55,767 nucleotides of DNA from Candidatus Nitromaritima sp. SCGC AAA288-L16 (GTDB lineage Bacteria > Nitrospinota > Nitrospinia > Nitrospinales > VA-1). The notes below the pieces were generated by a model. That model saw nothing but the letters and a program-made list of their open reading frames with translations. It did no database searches and was not told the origin of the DNA. Of this stretch, positions 46,195-55,358 are shown one piece after another. Each line of letters starts with the position of its first letter. The stretch's first letter is position 1. Made by a program: the position numbers and the translations under genes. Location: positions 1-55,767 of the forward strand of contig AQTY01000010.1 in assembly GCA_000372225.1 (NCBI GenBank). Direction: 5' to 3'.

Positions 46195-47512
46195 TATTAG
46201 CTTCCAGTTTTTTTAGTAAGGTTTCATCGAGTTCTTTTACAACTGACTCAAAAGGAATTTTCTGAACAATACTCCGGGCAAAACTTCGAGTGAGAATTTC
46301 CTTTGCAATAGGGTCCGAAAGTCCCCTTGTTTTTAAATAAAAAAGTTGGTCGTCATCCAATTGACCGACTGTCGCACCGTGCGCACATTTGACATCATCT
46401 GCAAAAATCATCAAGTTTGGTTTGCAGTCTGCATGTCCTTCATCAGAAAGCATTAAATTGTTGATGAGTTGATCAGAGTTGGTTAACTGTGCCCCTTTAT
46501 TAACCACAACGGTCCCATCAAAGCTAGCTCGCGCTCGATCATTTATAATATTTTTAAAATATTGATGGCTAGTACAGTTTTCTACTTCATGGTGAACACG
46601 GACGAACTGATGGGATTGTTCATCTTCCTCTAACACACTTACTCCATTCAGTTCCATTTCTGCTCCAGGTTCATTCAACCAAACTTCATTATGATTGCGA
46701 ACCAAACGCGTCCCACTCACAGTCTGATACCCCAAGTACTTGCTATCACGTTTTAAAAAAATTCTGTTTTTTGAAAAATTCCAAGCATCTTTAGAGTCTG
46801 CTTCTATTTGAATATGAGTCAAGGTTGCATTATCCTCAACAACCATGTCTTGAACTGAATTAACAAAATAGTTACTTCCATCACCGACATACTTAACAAT
46901 TAGTTTTAATTCGGACGAAGGCTCGAGATGAATATACGCTCTTGGCACTGTCATCACTGGCCCACTGTCTCCGCCACTTGAAACATTAAGAATCTGCAAT
47001 GGAACTTCAACTTGTTTATCTCTACCAACTTTGACCATAATTCCCTGCTTCATAAAAGCACTATTAATAGAAGCAAACACATCATTTTCTTGCTCAATAC
47101 TTTTCTGTAAAATATTTTTAAATGCTTCATCTTTTATCGCTTCTATCAAAGATCCAATCTTGACACTAGTACCAAGTGCAGTGGCATCAGACAACTCAGG
47201 ACACAAAGCACCATCCACAAAAGTCAAATGACTCCGCTCGCAGCCCGCATAAACATGCTGCTTAACAAAACTATTTTGAACTGAGTTTTCTGTTTTTAGA
47301 GAAAATGATGTGTCTGCCAGAGCCTTCGTATTCACAAAGGTATACATCTCATGTTTACGGTGGGGGAACTTTAAGCATTCGAATATATCAAGAGCCTTCT
47401 TATTAAATGGTAATAGATCAGCACTAGGTTGATCCGCATCAAGAAATTGTTTATGGAGAGCAAGTACAGCAGACTCGGCACCATTTTTAGACTCTTCAAT
47501 TACGCTCGACAT
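46187..47512 (-). CDS. sufD: SufD Fe-S assembly protein
   Basis: Part of the SufBC2D assembly complex. The 441-residue product has a helical N-terminal region and a beta-helix core (about 150-360), with the characteristic RNHNEVWLNEPGAEMELNG, the CTSHQYFKNIINDRARASFDGTV stretch and CAHGATVGQLDDDQLFYLKTRGL. It starts about 9 bases after the sufC stop. Confidence 0.94.
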   Translation of the reverse strand: MSSVIEESKNGAESAVLALHKQFLDADQPSADLLPFNKKALDIFECLKFPHRKHEMYTFVNTKALADTSFSLKTENSVQNSFVKQHVYAGCERSHLTFVDGALCPELSDATALGTSVKIGSLIEAIKDEAFKNILQKSIEQENDVFASINSAFMKQGIMVKVGRDKQVEVPLQILNVSSGGDSGPVMTVPRAYIHLEPSSELKLIVKYVGDGSNYFVNSVQDMVVEDNATLTHIQIEADSKDAWNFSKNRIFLKRDSKYLGYQTVSGTRLVRNHNEVWLNEPGAEMELNGVSVLEEDEQSHQFVRVHHEVENCTSHQYFKNIINDRARASFDGTVVVNKGAQLTNSDQLINNLMLSDEGHADCKPNLMIFADDVKCAHGATVGQLDDDQLFYLKTRGLSDPIAKEILTRSFARSIVQKIPFESVVKELDETLLKKLEANNE

Positions 47513-47521
47513 AAAATTCCC

Positions 47522-48268
47522 TCAATTCGCTGTAGTTAACCAGTCGTAGCCCTGCGCTTCTAATTCATGCGCTAGTTCCTTACCACCCGACTTAATAATT
47601 TTTCCACCACTGATAACATGGACAAAGTCAGGCTTGATATGATCCAGCAATCTCTGGTAATGAGTAATTAGAATGAGCGCATTATCATCGCCATTTAACT
47701 TATTAACTCCATCGGCGACGATGCGGAGAGCATCAATATCCAAACCAGAATCAGTTTCATCAAGAATGGATAGCACTGGCTTTAAGATAGCCATTTGAAG
47801 AATTTCATTTTTTTTCTTTTCGCCGCCAGAAAACCCATCATTACAGCTACGCTCTTTGTATTTATCCTCCATTCCAAGCATATCCATCTTTTCCTGAAGA
47901 ATATCGTCGAAGTCAAGGGGATCGACTTCATCCTTTCCTTCATTAAGCAACCGAGCATTGTAAGCCATACGAAGGAATTCTGCATTATTAACCCCTGGGA
48001 TTTCGACTGGATATTGAAAGCCCATAAATATACCAACCAGAGAGCGTTCCTCAGTGGTCAAATCAAGCAGATTTTTACCCTGAAACAATACCTCTCCGGA
48101 GGTCACTTCATATGCTGGATGACCCGATAAAACTTTTGCCAAAGTACTTTTACCTGAACCGTTTGGGCCCATCACAGCATGAACCTCTCCCTTTTTAATC
48201 GTAAGAGAAATCCCCTTTAGAATCTCGGTCCCCTCAACTGCAGAATGCAAATCTTTTATTTCTAACAT
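47522..48268 (-). CDS. sufC: SufC ATPase
   Basis: The ABC-type ATPase of SufBC2D; it is cytosolic and energises cluster assembly. The 248-residue product shows Walker A GPNGSGKST (34-42), the SufC signature FSGGEKKKNEILQMA, Walker B-type LSILDETDSGLDIDAL and the H-loop in ILITHYQRLL. Confidence 0.95.
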   Translation of the reverse strand: MLEIKDLHSAVEGTEILKGISLTIKKGEVHAVMGPNGSGKSTLAKVLSGHPAYEVTSGEVLFQGKNLLDLTTEERSLVGIFMGFQYPVEIPGVNNAEFLRMAYNARLLNEGKDEVDPLDFDDILQEKMDMLGMEDKYKERSCNDGFSGGEKKKNEILQMAILKPVLSILDETDSGLDIDALRIVADGVNKLNGDDNALILITHYQRLLDHIKPDFVHVISGGKIIKSGGKELAHELEAQGYDWLTTAN

Positions 48269-48400
48269 TAAACAACTTTCCTATTTATTAAAAGTTATCC
48301 ACCTCTAGGAATGTACCAAAGATAAGTCCCATAGGCGAAACATAACCGCCCCACCAAGCTCTTTTAAAAGCATGGAGGACAAATATAAAACAATAATCGC

Positions 48401-49849
48401 TCAGCCAACGCTATTTTCGAGTTTTAAGGTGAGGAGTTTTTGAGCTTCTACCGCAAATTCCATAGGAAGCTGCTTAAAAACATCCTTGCAGAATCCATTA
48501 ATGATAGTGGCAATCGCATTTTCACGCGAAATGCCTCGTTGTTCAAAATAGAACAACTGTTCTTCACTAATCTTGGAAGTGGATGCTTCATGCTCAATCT
48601 GAAGAGAACTATTTCCCGTCTCAATGTATGGGAACGTGTGGGCACTCGATTGATCCCCGACCAACATACTATCACACTGCGTATAGTTTCTTGCGTCGGT
48701 TGCGTTCTTTCCTACTCTAACCAGACCACGGTAACTATTACTGGAATGATCAGCGGAGATCCCTTTTGAAATGATACTCGATCTGGTATTCTTCCCAATG
48801 TGCATCATTTTGGTTCCAGTATCAGCCTGCATATATCCATTGGTCAGAGCCACTGAATAAAATTCACCAACTGAGTCGTCTCCTTGCAGGATACAGCTTG
48901 GATATTTCCACGTAATCGCGGATCCTGTTTCCACTTGTGTCCAAGAAATTTTTGACTTTTCACCCTGGCATTTGCCACGTTTGGTTACAAAGTTATAAAT
49001 TCCACCTTTGCCTGTCTCGGGATCTCCTGCATACCAGTTTTGGACAGTACTATATTTAATTTCAGCATTATCCAGAGTCACAAGTTCTACGACGGCGGCA
49101 TGCAACTGGTTGGTATCAAACTGAGGTGCTGTACAACCCTCAAGATAAGAAACATAACTATTCTCAGCGCAAATAATTAAAGTACGTTCAAACTGACCCG
49201 TTTCTTCAGTATTGATTCTGAAATAGGTAGACAATTCCATAGGAGAAATAGTGTCAGGAGGTATGTACACAAAAGATCCATCGGTAAAAACTGCGCTATT
49301 GAGTGCAGCGTAGTAATTATCACCTATCGGCACCACCGTTCCCAAGTATTCTTCGATCAATTCTGGGTAGTCCTTCACCGCCTCGGAAAAAGAACAGAAA
49401 ATAATCCCTACTTCCATCAACTTCTTTTTATGCGTGGTCGCCACGCTAACGCTATCGAAAACCGCATCCACAGCAACGTTAGCCAATTTTTTCTGCTCCT
49501 CCAAAGGAATTCCTAGTTTTTCAAAGGTATTAAGAACCTCGGGGTCCACCTCATCTAAACTAGCCAATTTCTTTTTTGGTTTTGGAGCGGAATAGTAGGA
49601 AATATTCTGAAAGTCAATCTTAGGATATTGGACATTCGGCCACGCAGGCTCCTTCATCGTCAACCATTTCTCATATGCCTTTAGTCTGAAATTAAGCATG
49701 AAATGGGGTTCACCCTTTTTCTTAGAAATAGCTCGAACAACGCCTTCGTCAAGACCTTTGGCAAACGTATCTGATTCAACATTGGTAGTGAATCCATACT
49801 TATAATCATTATCTATAGCGTCGGCTACTGAATTTTCTTTGGTTTCCAT
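48401..49849 (-). CDS. sufB: SufB Fe-S assembly scaffold
   Basis: The scaffold on which the new cluster forms in SufBC2D. The 482-residue product carries the family landmarks: YGFTTNVESDTF near the start, IPPDTISPMELSTYFRIN, YLEGCTAPQFDTNQLHAAVVEL, YSTVQNWYAGDPETGKGG, ADHSSNSYRGLV and the C-terminal EHEASTSKISEEQLFYFEQRGI. A gap of about 130 bases separates it from sufC, longer than the other gaps in the operon. Confidence 0.96.
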   Translation of the reverse strand: METKENSVADAIDNDYKYGFTTNVESDTFAKGLDEGVVRAISKKKGEPHFMLNFRLKAYEKWLTMKEPAWPNVQYPKIDFQNISYYSAPKPKKKLASLDEVDPEVLNTFEKLGIPLEEQKKLANVAVDAVFDSVSVATTHKKKLMEVGIIFCSFSEAVKDYPELIEEYLGTVVPIGDNYYAALNSAVFTDGSFVYIPPDTISPMELSTYFRINTEETGQFERTLIICAENSYVSYLEGCTAPQFDTNQLHAAVVELVTLDNAEIKYSTVQNWYAGDPETGKGGIYNFVTKRGKCQGEKSKISWTQVETGSAITWKYPSCILQGDDSVGEFYSVALTNGYMQADTGTKMMHIGKNTRSSIISKGISADHSSNSYRGLVRVGKNATDARNYTQCDSMLVGDQSSAHTFPYIETGNSSLQIEHEASTSKISEEQLFYFEQRGISRENAIATIINGFCKDVFKQLPMEFAVEAQKLLTLKLENSVG

Positions 49850-49944
49850 ATATGATTTCTCCCTTCAAAAGGGCAATTTTATTGTTATAAATGACTACTC
49901 GTGTAATTTATCAAAACAGAACTCGACCAAAACTCCCAGAAAAT

Positions 49945-50691
49945 TCACATATTGGGAACTACAATCAGTTCATTATAAATATCTTTACGTAACGCCTGTT
50001 CCATAAACGATAGCGTAGCTCCTAAAGAGGACCCGCAACTGCCACAGGCCCCCTGATACTGAATCATCACTTTTTCTCCATCAACTACATCCAACACTTG
50101 GACATTACCACCATCCGACATTAAAGCAGGACGAACTTTCTCATCAAGAACCATATTGATCTGTGTAATTTGGTCTTCCTTGTTCAAACCCATCCAAGCT
50201 TGTTCGGCCATAGACAATTCAGCAGAAGAAACTGCTTTAACCTCTTTTTTATCTATGGACGCACTTATTTCTGCTACTGCCTTAGCCGTGGGGTATGCCT
50301 GTTGGACAACTTTAAGTAGCTCTTCAACGTTGGCAAATGATTTGTTCTTAGACTCGGGAACTGCTGGAACTTCTGGATCATCCCTTAGATATGCTTCAAT
50401 ATCTTCGCCCTTCAACGAACAGGCCTCATCCAGTGTGAGTCCTTTGATCATGGTACAGAGGGTCTCACCAATAGCAACTGAGACTTTACCACCATAAGCA
50501 AAAAACTTTGCGCTATAAATGCGGTCTTCCGCCCTATCCGCCAACAAGTAGATCTTTGTATCCTTAAACTTGGCTTCAACCAACGTCATCCCTTTGCCAG
50601 AAGCATCATCTTTATCGTAGGCGCCTCGATATTTCGGATTACTAGCGGCCTCATCAAATTTTTTGGAAAATTTTTCTTCTGCAACGGTCAT
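49945..50691 (-). CDS. IscU-like domain (ligand cysteines lost) fused to an Nfu domain
   Basis: A 248-residue fusion heading the suf operon. Residues about 5-105 look like an IscU/NifU-N fold (NPKYRGAYDKDD, then AKFFAYGG, then MIKGLTLDEACSLKGEDIEA), but the three ligand cysteines are replaced: YGCG becomes YGGK, and there is no CGD nor third Cys. Only C79 and C91 remain, at non-canonical places. Residues 178-248 are a NifU C-terminal domain with CGSC at 216-219, which should bind a cluster. The central NifU ferredoxin cysteines are absent too. A likely role is cluster carrier or SUF partner; this is inference. Confidence 0.85.
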   Translation of the reverse strand: MTVAEEKFSKKFDEAASNPKYRGAYDKDDASGKGMTLVEAKFKDTKIYLLADRAEDRIYSAKFFAYGGKVSVAIGETLCTMIKGLTLDEACSLKGEDIEAYLRDDPEVPAVPESKNKSFANVEELLKVVQQAYPTAKAVAEISASIDKKEVKAVSSAELSMAEQAWMGLNKEDQITQINMVLDEKVRPALMSDGGNVQVLDVVDGEKVMIQYQGACGSCGSSLGATLSFMEQALRKDIYNELIVVPNM

Positions 50692-51116
50692 TCAGAACAC
50701 TCTATTTGTCTAATTGTTGTTAAAAGTCAGATGGGTCTAAAGACCCCAAATTCAGTGATAAACGCCCAAAAAATTTACGAGCGGAAACTTTCATTTATTA
50801 TAGGTTATTGACTGAAAAAACTCAAACAACCCTTCTGTTATGAGTAGCATCTGATTAGATGTACCCGAGCCATCAAAGTTCTTTATATTTCACAAAACTC
50901 AGCTCAAACCCTCTAAGCAGGATCAGAAACAGTAAGGCATTATTGTATACCAAGAAACAATAACTTAAACTAATCGGATGCATTATCAAACGGGAAAGGA
51001 TATAATTTGTACTGATCCTAAGTAAGTACACTATTCAAGATTATTCCCGGCGATTTGCGTGTTTTGACTGCCAGACGATGAATGGTTAATAGATCTATAT
51101 TATCAGGGAGAGACAA
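50692..51116. other. 425-base divergent region between the suf operon and moaA
   Basis: No convincing coding frame. It holds the suf promoter, a small leader hairpin at 50733-50746 (GGGTC/GACCC) and the moaA upstream region, where TATAAT occurs at 51001-51006 without a good -35. Confidence 0.5.
50797..50825 (-). promoter_or_regulatory. Candidate promoter for the suf operon
   Basis: On the minus strand TTGAGT (50825-50820; four of six), 17 bases, TATAAT (50802-50797; six of six). It would give a leader of about 100 bases containing a GGGTC/GACCC hairpin. No clear IscR or Fur box was recognised. Confidence 0.6.
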
Positions 51117-52130
51117 ATGACCGCTTTAACAGAAAATACAGGGCAAACACTGGTTGATGGAATGGGTCGAACCATAGTCAACCTGCGGATTTCTGTTACA
51201 GACCGTTGTAATTTTCGCTGTACTTATTGCATGCCCGCCGACAATGTCGAATTTATGCCTCGCGACAAATTACTCACATTTGAGGAGATCACCCGTATTG
51301 CTCGAATTGGGGCTGGAATGGGAATCAAGCGACTTCGGCTCACAGGAGGCGAACCTCTTATGCGCAAAGACCTCCCAACTCTCATTAGTATGTTAACTAA
51401 GTTAGATGGGATAGAGGATATCGCGATGACCACAAACGCATTTTTTCTCAAAGAACACGCTAAAGCATTAAAGGCAGCTGGGCTCAAACGGCTCAATATA
51501 AGCCTCGACGCTCTAGACCCAGAAAAGTTCCGAGACGTGAATCGAAGGGATTGCCTTCAAGAAGTCTTGGAAGGAATGAGAGTTGCCGCTGAAGTTGGCT
51601 TCAAATCAATCAAAGTAAACGCTGTTGCAATGAAAAACTTCTCAGAAACTGAAATTCTGCGACTTATTGAAATGGGACGATCTGACGGCTTTGAAATTCG
51701 TTTCATTGAATTCATGCCTCTAGATTCCGACCGCAATTGGGAACGAGACAAAGTGCTTTTTGGCCACGAAATCCTTGATCTTATCCGCGTAAAATACGAT
51801 CTAGTGCCAGTCGAAAACTCATTAGAAATTGGTCCTGCCAGTGAATACGATTTTGCTGATGGCAAAGGGCGTATTGGCATAATCACGGCTGTAAGCAACC
51901 CATTTTGTGATCACTGTAATCGGATTCGAATGACAGCTAACGGCAAACTTCGCACATGTCTTTTCTCCACAGATGAAACAGATCTCAAAGAACTAATTCG
52001 CGGTAACGCTTCTGACGAAAATATTGTAAAAGCGATAAAAGACGCTGTACTTGTTAAAGAACCTGGCCACAAAATTAATTTGGATGACTTTGAACAACCG
52101 CAACGAGCTATGCATGCTATCGGTGGTTAA
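51117..52130 (+). CDS. moaA: GTP 3',8-cyclase MoaA
   Basis: First enzyme of molybdenum-cofactor synthesis, a radical-SAM enzyme with two [4Fe-4S] clusters. The 337-residue product has the radical-SAM motif C31-x3-C35-x2-C38 (CNFRCTYC), the C-terminal cluster cysteines C264, C267 and C281 (NPFCDHCN ... LRTCLF), and ends in the Gly-Gly that is essential in the family. AGGGAGAG lies just before the ATG. No other moa gene is adjacent. Confidence 0.95.
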   Translation: MTALTENTGQTLVDGMGRTIVNLRISVTDRCNFRCTYCMPADNVEFMPRDKLLTFEEITRIARIGAGMGIKRLRLTGGEPLMRKDLPTLISMLTKLDGIEDIAMTTNAFFLKEHAKALKAAGLKRLNISLDALDPEKFRDVNRRDCLQEVLEGMRVAAEVGFKSIKVNAVAMKNFSETEILRLIEMGRSDGFEIRFIEFMPLDSDRNWERDKVLFGHEILDLIRVKYDLVPVENSLEIGPASEYDFADGKGRIGIITAVSNPFCDHCNRIRMTANGKLRTCLFSTDETDLKELIRGNASDENIVKAIKDAVLVKEPGHKINLDDFEQPQRAMHAIGG

Positions 52131-52150
52131 CTTTATTTCCAATCTAAATC

Positions 52151-52183
52151 AACGAACTCACACTGTGTTCAAAGTCGTTTTTT
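52151..52183 (+). terminator. Probable intrinsic terminator of moaA
   Basis: An imperfect stem built from GAAC..GTTC and AACGA..TCGTT with bulges, followed by a run of seven T's, about 20 bases after the moaA stop. Confidence 0.5.
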
Positions 52184-52369
52184 ATATTTAGACACCTCCC
52201 CCCCAATCATTGGGCACTAACCCCCGTCGCACTGTATTCGGTGTGATACCCCTTTGGAGCCCTGGTAACCTATCTAATACATGGATACCTTAGTTGACAT
52301 CAGATTCTTTCTTTGACTTTTTTCTTGTGCTATTCTTAACAAAATAATTATTTTTAGAAAAAACTCTTT

Positions 52370-53194
52370 ATGACTCTTAAAGATAAACGTCTTAATTTAG
52401 AATCCAGAATCTTTAAACTGGAAAGTGCCGTTGTAGCATTTTCTGGAGGAATTGACAGTACGCTAGTCTTAGCAGTTGCTAACAAGGTTCTTAGTGGACG
52501 AGTTTTAGCCGTTACTGCAAAATCAGACAGCGTTCCAGAACGAGAGTTACACGCTGCGCAAGAGTTAACTCAAGCACTAGGTATCAATCACAAGATAATT
52601 AGAACTGAAGAGATGTCCTCTCCAGAGTATCTAAAAAACCCGGCAAATCGTTGCTATTACTGTAAGTCAGAACTATATGCCAAGCTTGCTATAGTTTCTA
52701 GCCAATATAAAATAACCAATATACTCAATGGAATAAACTTAGATGATTTAGGAGATCATCGCCCTGGGATAACAGCCGCAAAAGAAGCAGGCATTGTTAG
52801 CCCTCTTGTGGAAAGCCAACTTAATAAACAAGATGTTCGTAACTTGGCTCGCGAAATGGGTCTCTCCAACTGGAAAAAACCTGCACTGGCTTGTCTTTCA
52901 TCGCGCATACCCTACGGGCAGCCCGTTACTACTAAAAAACTGTCGATGATTGATGAAGCCGAAGAAGTTTTTCTAGCGGAAGGATTTAAGGAAGTCCGAG
53001 TGCGCCACTACGGTAATATGGCACGCATCGAATTATTAAAAACAGAAATCCCTAGTCTGATGAAAAACGGTCTCTATGAAAAAACCATAAATCGCTTAAA
53101 AAAAATAGGTTTCCAAAAAGTAACAATAGACCCAGAAGGTTATCGATCCGGAAACCTAAATGAGGCGTTGGATTTAAACAGCCAACCTACATAA
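52370..53194 (+). CDS. larE: LarE-like ATP-dependent sulfur transferase
   Basis: LarE inserts sulfur into the nickel-pincer nucleotide cofactor of lactate racemase-type enzymes. The 274-residue product has the PP-loop SGGIDST (25-31), AVTAKSDSVPERE, RCYYCKSELY with C95 and C98, and PALACLSSRIPYG with C175, which matches Cys176 of the Lactobacillus enzyme. The three-cysteine form may carry a cluster rather than sacrifice its own cysteine; that is inference. larB, larC and a racemase are not in the window. Confidence 0.88.
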   Translation: MTLKDKRLNLESRIFKLESAVVAFSGGIDSTLVLAVANKVLSGRVLAVTAKSDSVPERELHAAQELTQALGINHKIIRTEEMSSPEYLKNPANRCYYCKSELYAKLAIVSSQYKITNILNGINLDDLGDHRPGITAAKEAGIVSPLVESQLNKQDVRNLAREMGLSNWKKPALACLSSRIPYGQPVTTKKLSMIDEAEEVFLAEGFKEVRVRHYGNMARIELLKTEIPSLMKNGLYEKTINRLKKIGFQKVTIDPEGYRSGNLNEALDLNSQPT

Positions 53195-53205
53195 AAAGGG
53201 TCCCA

Positions 53206-53439
53206 ATGTGGGAAGTAGAGCTCAAACCAGAAATCAAAAAAGACCTTAGGGATCCTAAGCAATATGTCAAAGGAATGAATATGACATATAACGGAATTAC
53301 CATCACCATGGTGGGAGTTCTAATGATGATGATTCTTTACTTCACTCGCCCCGAACATGTCCTTCGTCCTTTTTGGATTCAAATACTTGGTATGTTAATA
53401 GCTGCTTGGGGAGAATTCCTAAAGTTTCGTGCGAAGTAG
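53206..53439 (+). CDS. Hypothetical small two-helix membrane protein
   Basis: A 77-residue protein with a charged N-terminus (about 1-25, including PEIKKDLRDPKQY) and two helices (about 30-47 and 54-70). It starts 11 bases after larE, with AAAGGG upstream, so it is probably in the same transcript. No family is recognised. Confidence 0.6.
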   Translation: MWEVELKPEIKKDLRDPKQYVKGMNMTYNGITITMVGVLMMMILYFTRPEHVLRPFWIQILGMLIAAWGEFLKFRAK

Positions 53440-53466
53440 AAACCTGAGTTTTCTAATTTTTTAAAT

Positions 53467-54297
53467 TTATTTATTTTCGCCAAGTTCTTTTGAACGTTGT
53501 GTTGCCATTTCGACCGCGTTCATAAGTGCGTTTCGTATACCGCCCTCTTCAAGCATGTGCAATCCTGAAATCGTCGTCCCGCCAGGAGAGGTTACCATAT
53601 CCTTAAGCTCTCCCGGGTGCTTCCCACCATCTCTTGCCAGTTTAGCTGAGCCAAGGATTGTTTGAATAGTCAAAATATTAGAGACCTCCCGTGACAACCC
53701 AACTTTCACACCAGCATCAGACAATGCCTCGATAATCATAAAAATGTAGGCGGGGCCACTACCGCTAAGTCCTGTAACTGCATCCATATGAATTTCTTCG
53801 ATATCAACTGTCTGCCCAATAGCCGTAAAAATATGGTGGGCAATTTTAATATCTAGTTTGGACGAATGTTCACTACCGCAAATAGCTGTAGCTCCTTCCT
53901 GAACCAGCGCTGGCGTGTTTGGCATTGTACGTATCACAGAAATTTTCTTTTTCCTCTCAACATCCAAAGTATCTTCGATAAGTTTTATTGAAATACCGGC
54001 TGCTACTGAAATTATAGTTTTATTACCATCCACAAGATCCGAGAAAGATTCTAATACCTTTTTAACTGCTTGAGGTTTAACCGCTAAAACCAATATGTCA
54101 CTTTTTTGAACTAATTCTTGATTATCACCAGTTGTCTTAACTTTATATTCCTTGCTTAGATATTCCAGACGATCAGAGATTAAGTCCGAAATAAAAATAT
54201 CTTTCGAAGCAACAAGTGACGATGTTAAAAGTCCTTTTACTAAGGCCTCCGCCATATTTCCGCCACCGACAAACCCTATTTTTTTATTGCTCAACAC
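53467..54297 (-). CDS. proC: Pyrroline-5-carboxylate reductase
   Basis: Last step of proline synthesis: NAD(P)H reduction of pyrroline-5-carboxylate. The 276-residue enzyme begins with the Rossmann motif KIGFVGGGNMAEAL, then VLAVKPQ, SVAAGI, RTMPNTPALVQEG and the dimer signature TGLSGSGPAYIF, and near the end LKDMVTSPGGTTISGL. I chose GTG 54297 with GGGAG 9 bases upstream; a longer reading from 54375 has an unlikely N-terminus. It lies about 96 bases downstream of yggS. Confidence 0.94.
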   Translation of the reverse strand: MLSNKKIGFVGGGNMAEALVKGLLTSSLVASKDIFISDLISDRLEYLSKEYKVKTTGDNQELVQKSDILVLAVKPQAVKKVLESFSDLVDGNKTIISVAAGISIKLIEDTLDVERKKKISVIRTMPNTPALVQEGATAICGSEHSSKLDIKIAHHIFTAIGQTVDIEEIHMDAVTGLSGSGPAYIFMIIEALSDAGVKVGLSREVSNILTIQTILGSAKLARDGGKHPGELKDMVTSPGGTTISGLHMLEEGGIRNALMNAVEMATQRSKELGENK

Positions 54298-54393
54298 GAT
54301 AAATATCTCCCAAGGGGCTAAATCAAAACTTACCTCTAAACCAATTCTGCTCCCGCAACTAACATTATGAGGCAAATGATCATATCATTCAAC

Positions 54394-55101
54394 CTACGGT
54401 ATGGGCTTCTCCAGAGAGGGTCTTGGGCCAAACAATCCTGTACCAACACGTACCAGAGTTGCGCCCTCTTCCACAGCAACCTCATAATCATTTGACATAC
54501 CCATTGACAGTTCATCCAGTTGAACTCCTGAAATACCTAGGTTAGAACAAGTGTCCCGTAGTTCTCGCAAACGGATATAATATGGGCGAGAATTTCCCGG
54601 GTTACGGTCGTATGGAGGGATAGTCATAAACCCATGAACCTTCACCCCTTCCAATTTGGCTAACTTGTGAATCTCTTTCGGCACAATAAGCGGATCCATA
54701 CCAAGCTTCGATTTTTCCCCGGATACATTGACTTGCAAGAGAATAGGCATACATGATCCAAGAGTCTGGGCTTTTTTATGAATCGCCTCTGCCAGAGAGA
54801 AACTATCTACCGAATGAACTAGATCAAACAAGTCAAAAATAAATTTAACTTTGTTTTTTTGCAAACGTCCAATGAAATGCCATTCGAGTCCATCTCGTCC
54901 TAGAACCTCTATTTTACTCCTTGCTTCCTGAATCTTATTTTCCCCAAAAAGTGTCATACCAGCATGGACTCCCTCGGCAACTGTCACATCAGTTTGTTCT
55001 TTGCTTACCGCTAGAAGTCGTACATCAGAAGAATCGCGCCCAACTCTTTTTGCAGCTTCGGTAATACGCCGCTTTACTTGTGTTAAGTTTTCAGGAATCA
55101 A
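54394..55101 (-). CDS. yggS: YggS/PLPBP family PLP-homeostasis protein
   Basis: A PLP-binding (beta/alpha)8-barrel protein that controls vitamin B6 and amino-acid balance. The 235-residue product has Lys34 in LLAVSKEQT (PLP lysine), FGENKIQEA, WHFIGRLQKNKVK, LLQVNVSGEKSKLG and ELSMGMSNDYEVAVEEGATLVRVGTGLFG. The start is a TTG at 55101 with AGGAAC upstream. Upstream of proC, the common yggS-proC order; yggT is elsewhere, at 27 kb. Confidence 0.93.
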   Translation of the reverse strand: MIPENLTQVKRRITEAAKRVGRDSSDVRLLAVSKEQTDVTVAEGVHAGMTLFGENKIQEARSKIEVLGRDGLEWHFIGRLQKNKVKFIFDLFDLVHSVDSFSLAEAIHKKAQTLGSCMPILLQVNVSGEKSKLGMDPLIVPKEIHKLAKLEGVKVHGFMTIPPYDRNPGNSRPYYIRLRELRDTCSNLGISGVQLDELSMGMSNDYEVAVEEGATLVRVGTGLFGPRPSLEKPIP

Positions 55102-55231
55102 GGAAAGTTCCTATCGTCAAAGGTATCTACAGAAATAAGATATTACTTCTAGCACCAAGGATAAAAGTGCCGGTAGTGCGCTCTGATGGTTTACGATTAG
55201 ACTCTTCCAAGTCTAATTAATATTGCAGCTC

Positions 55232-55271
55232 ATTTGCAACTATCATTGATCAGAAAGCTTCAATTAAAGGC
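55232..55271 (+). repeat. Inverted repeat, copy A (intergenic)
   Basis: Forty bases whose exact reverse complement forms the last 40 bases of the window (55728-55767). This copy lies between yggS and the groEL terminator. Identity stops at the base after 55271. Confidence 0.95.
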
Positions 55272-55295
55272 ACACAAAAGCAATCGTCAGGTACT

Positions 55296-55325
55296 AAAAA
55301 AAAACCCCAGCCCTAAGGCTGGGGT
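55296..55325 (-). terminator. groEL terminator
   Basis: A perfect 9-bp stem (55304-55312 with 55317-55325), loop CTAA, followed on the minus strand by a run of T's. It lies about 34 bases after the groEL stop. Confidence 0.92.
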
Positions 55326-55358
55326 CTGATACGTCTGAGGTAAATCAGGTAGCCGTTA

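Noticed and set aside
52195..52240. C-runs upstream of larE considered as a G-quadruplex or riboswitch
   Set aside because: Only two long C-runs with irregular spacing and no conserved riboswitch core that I recognise.
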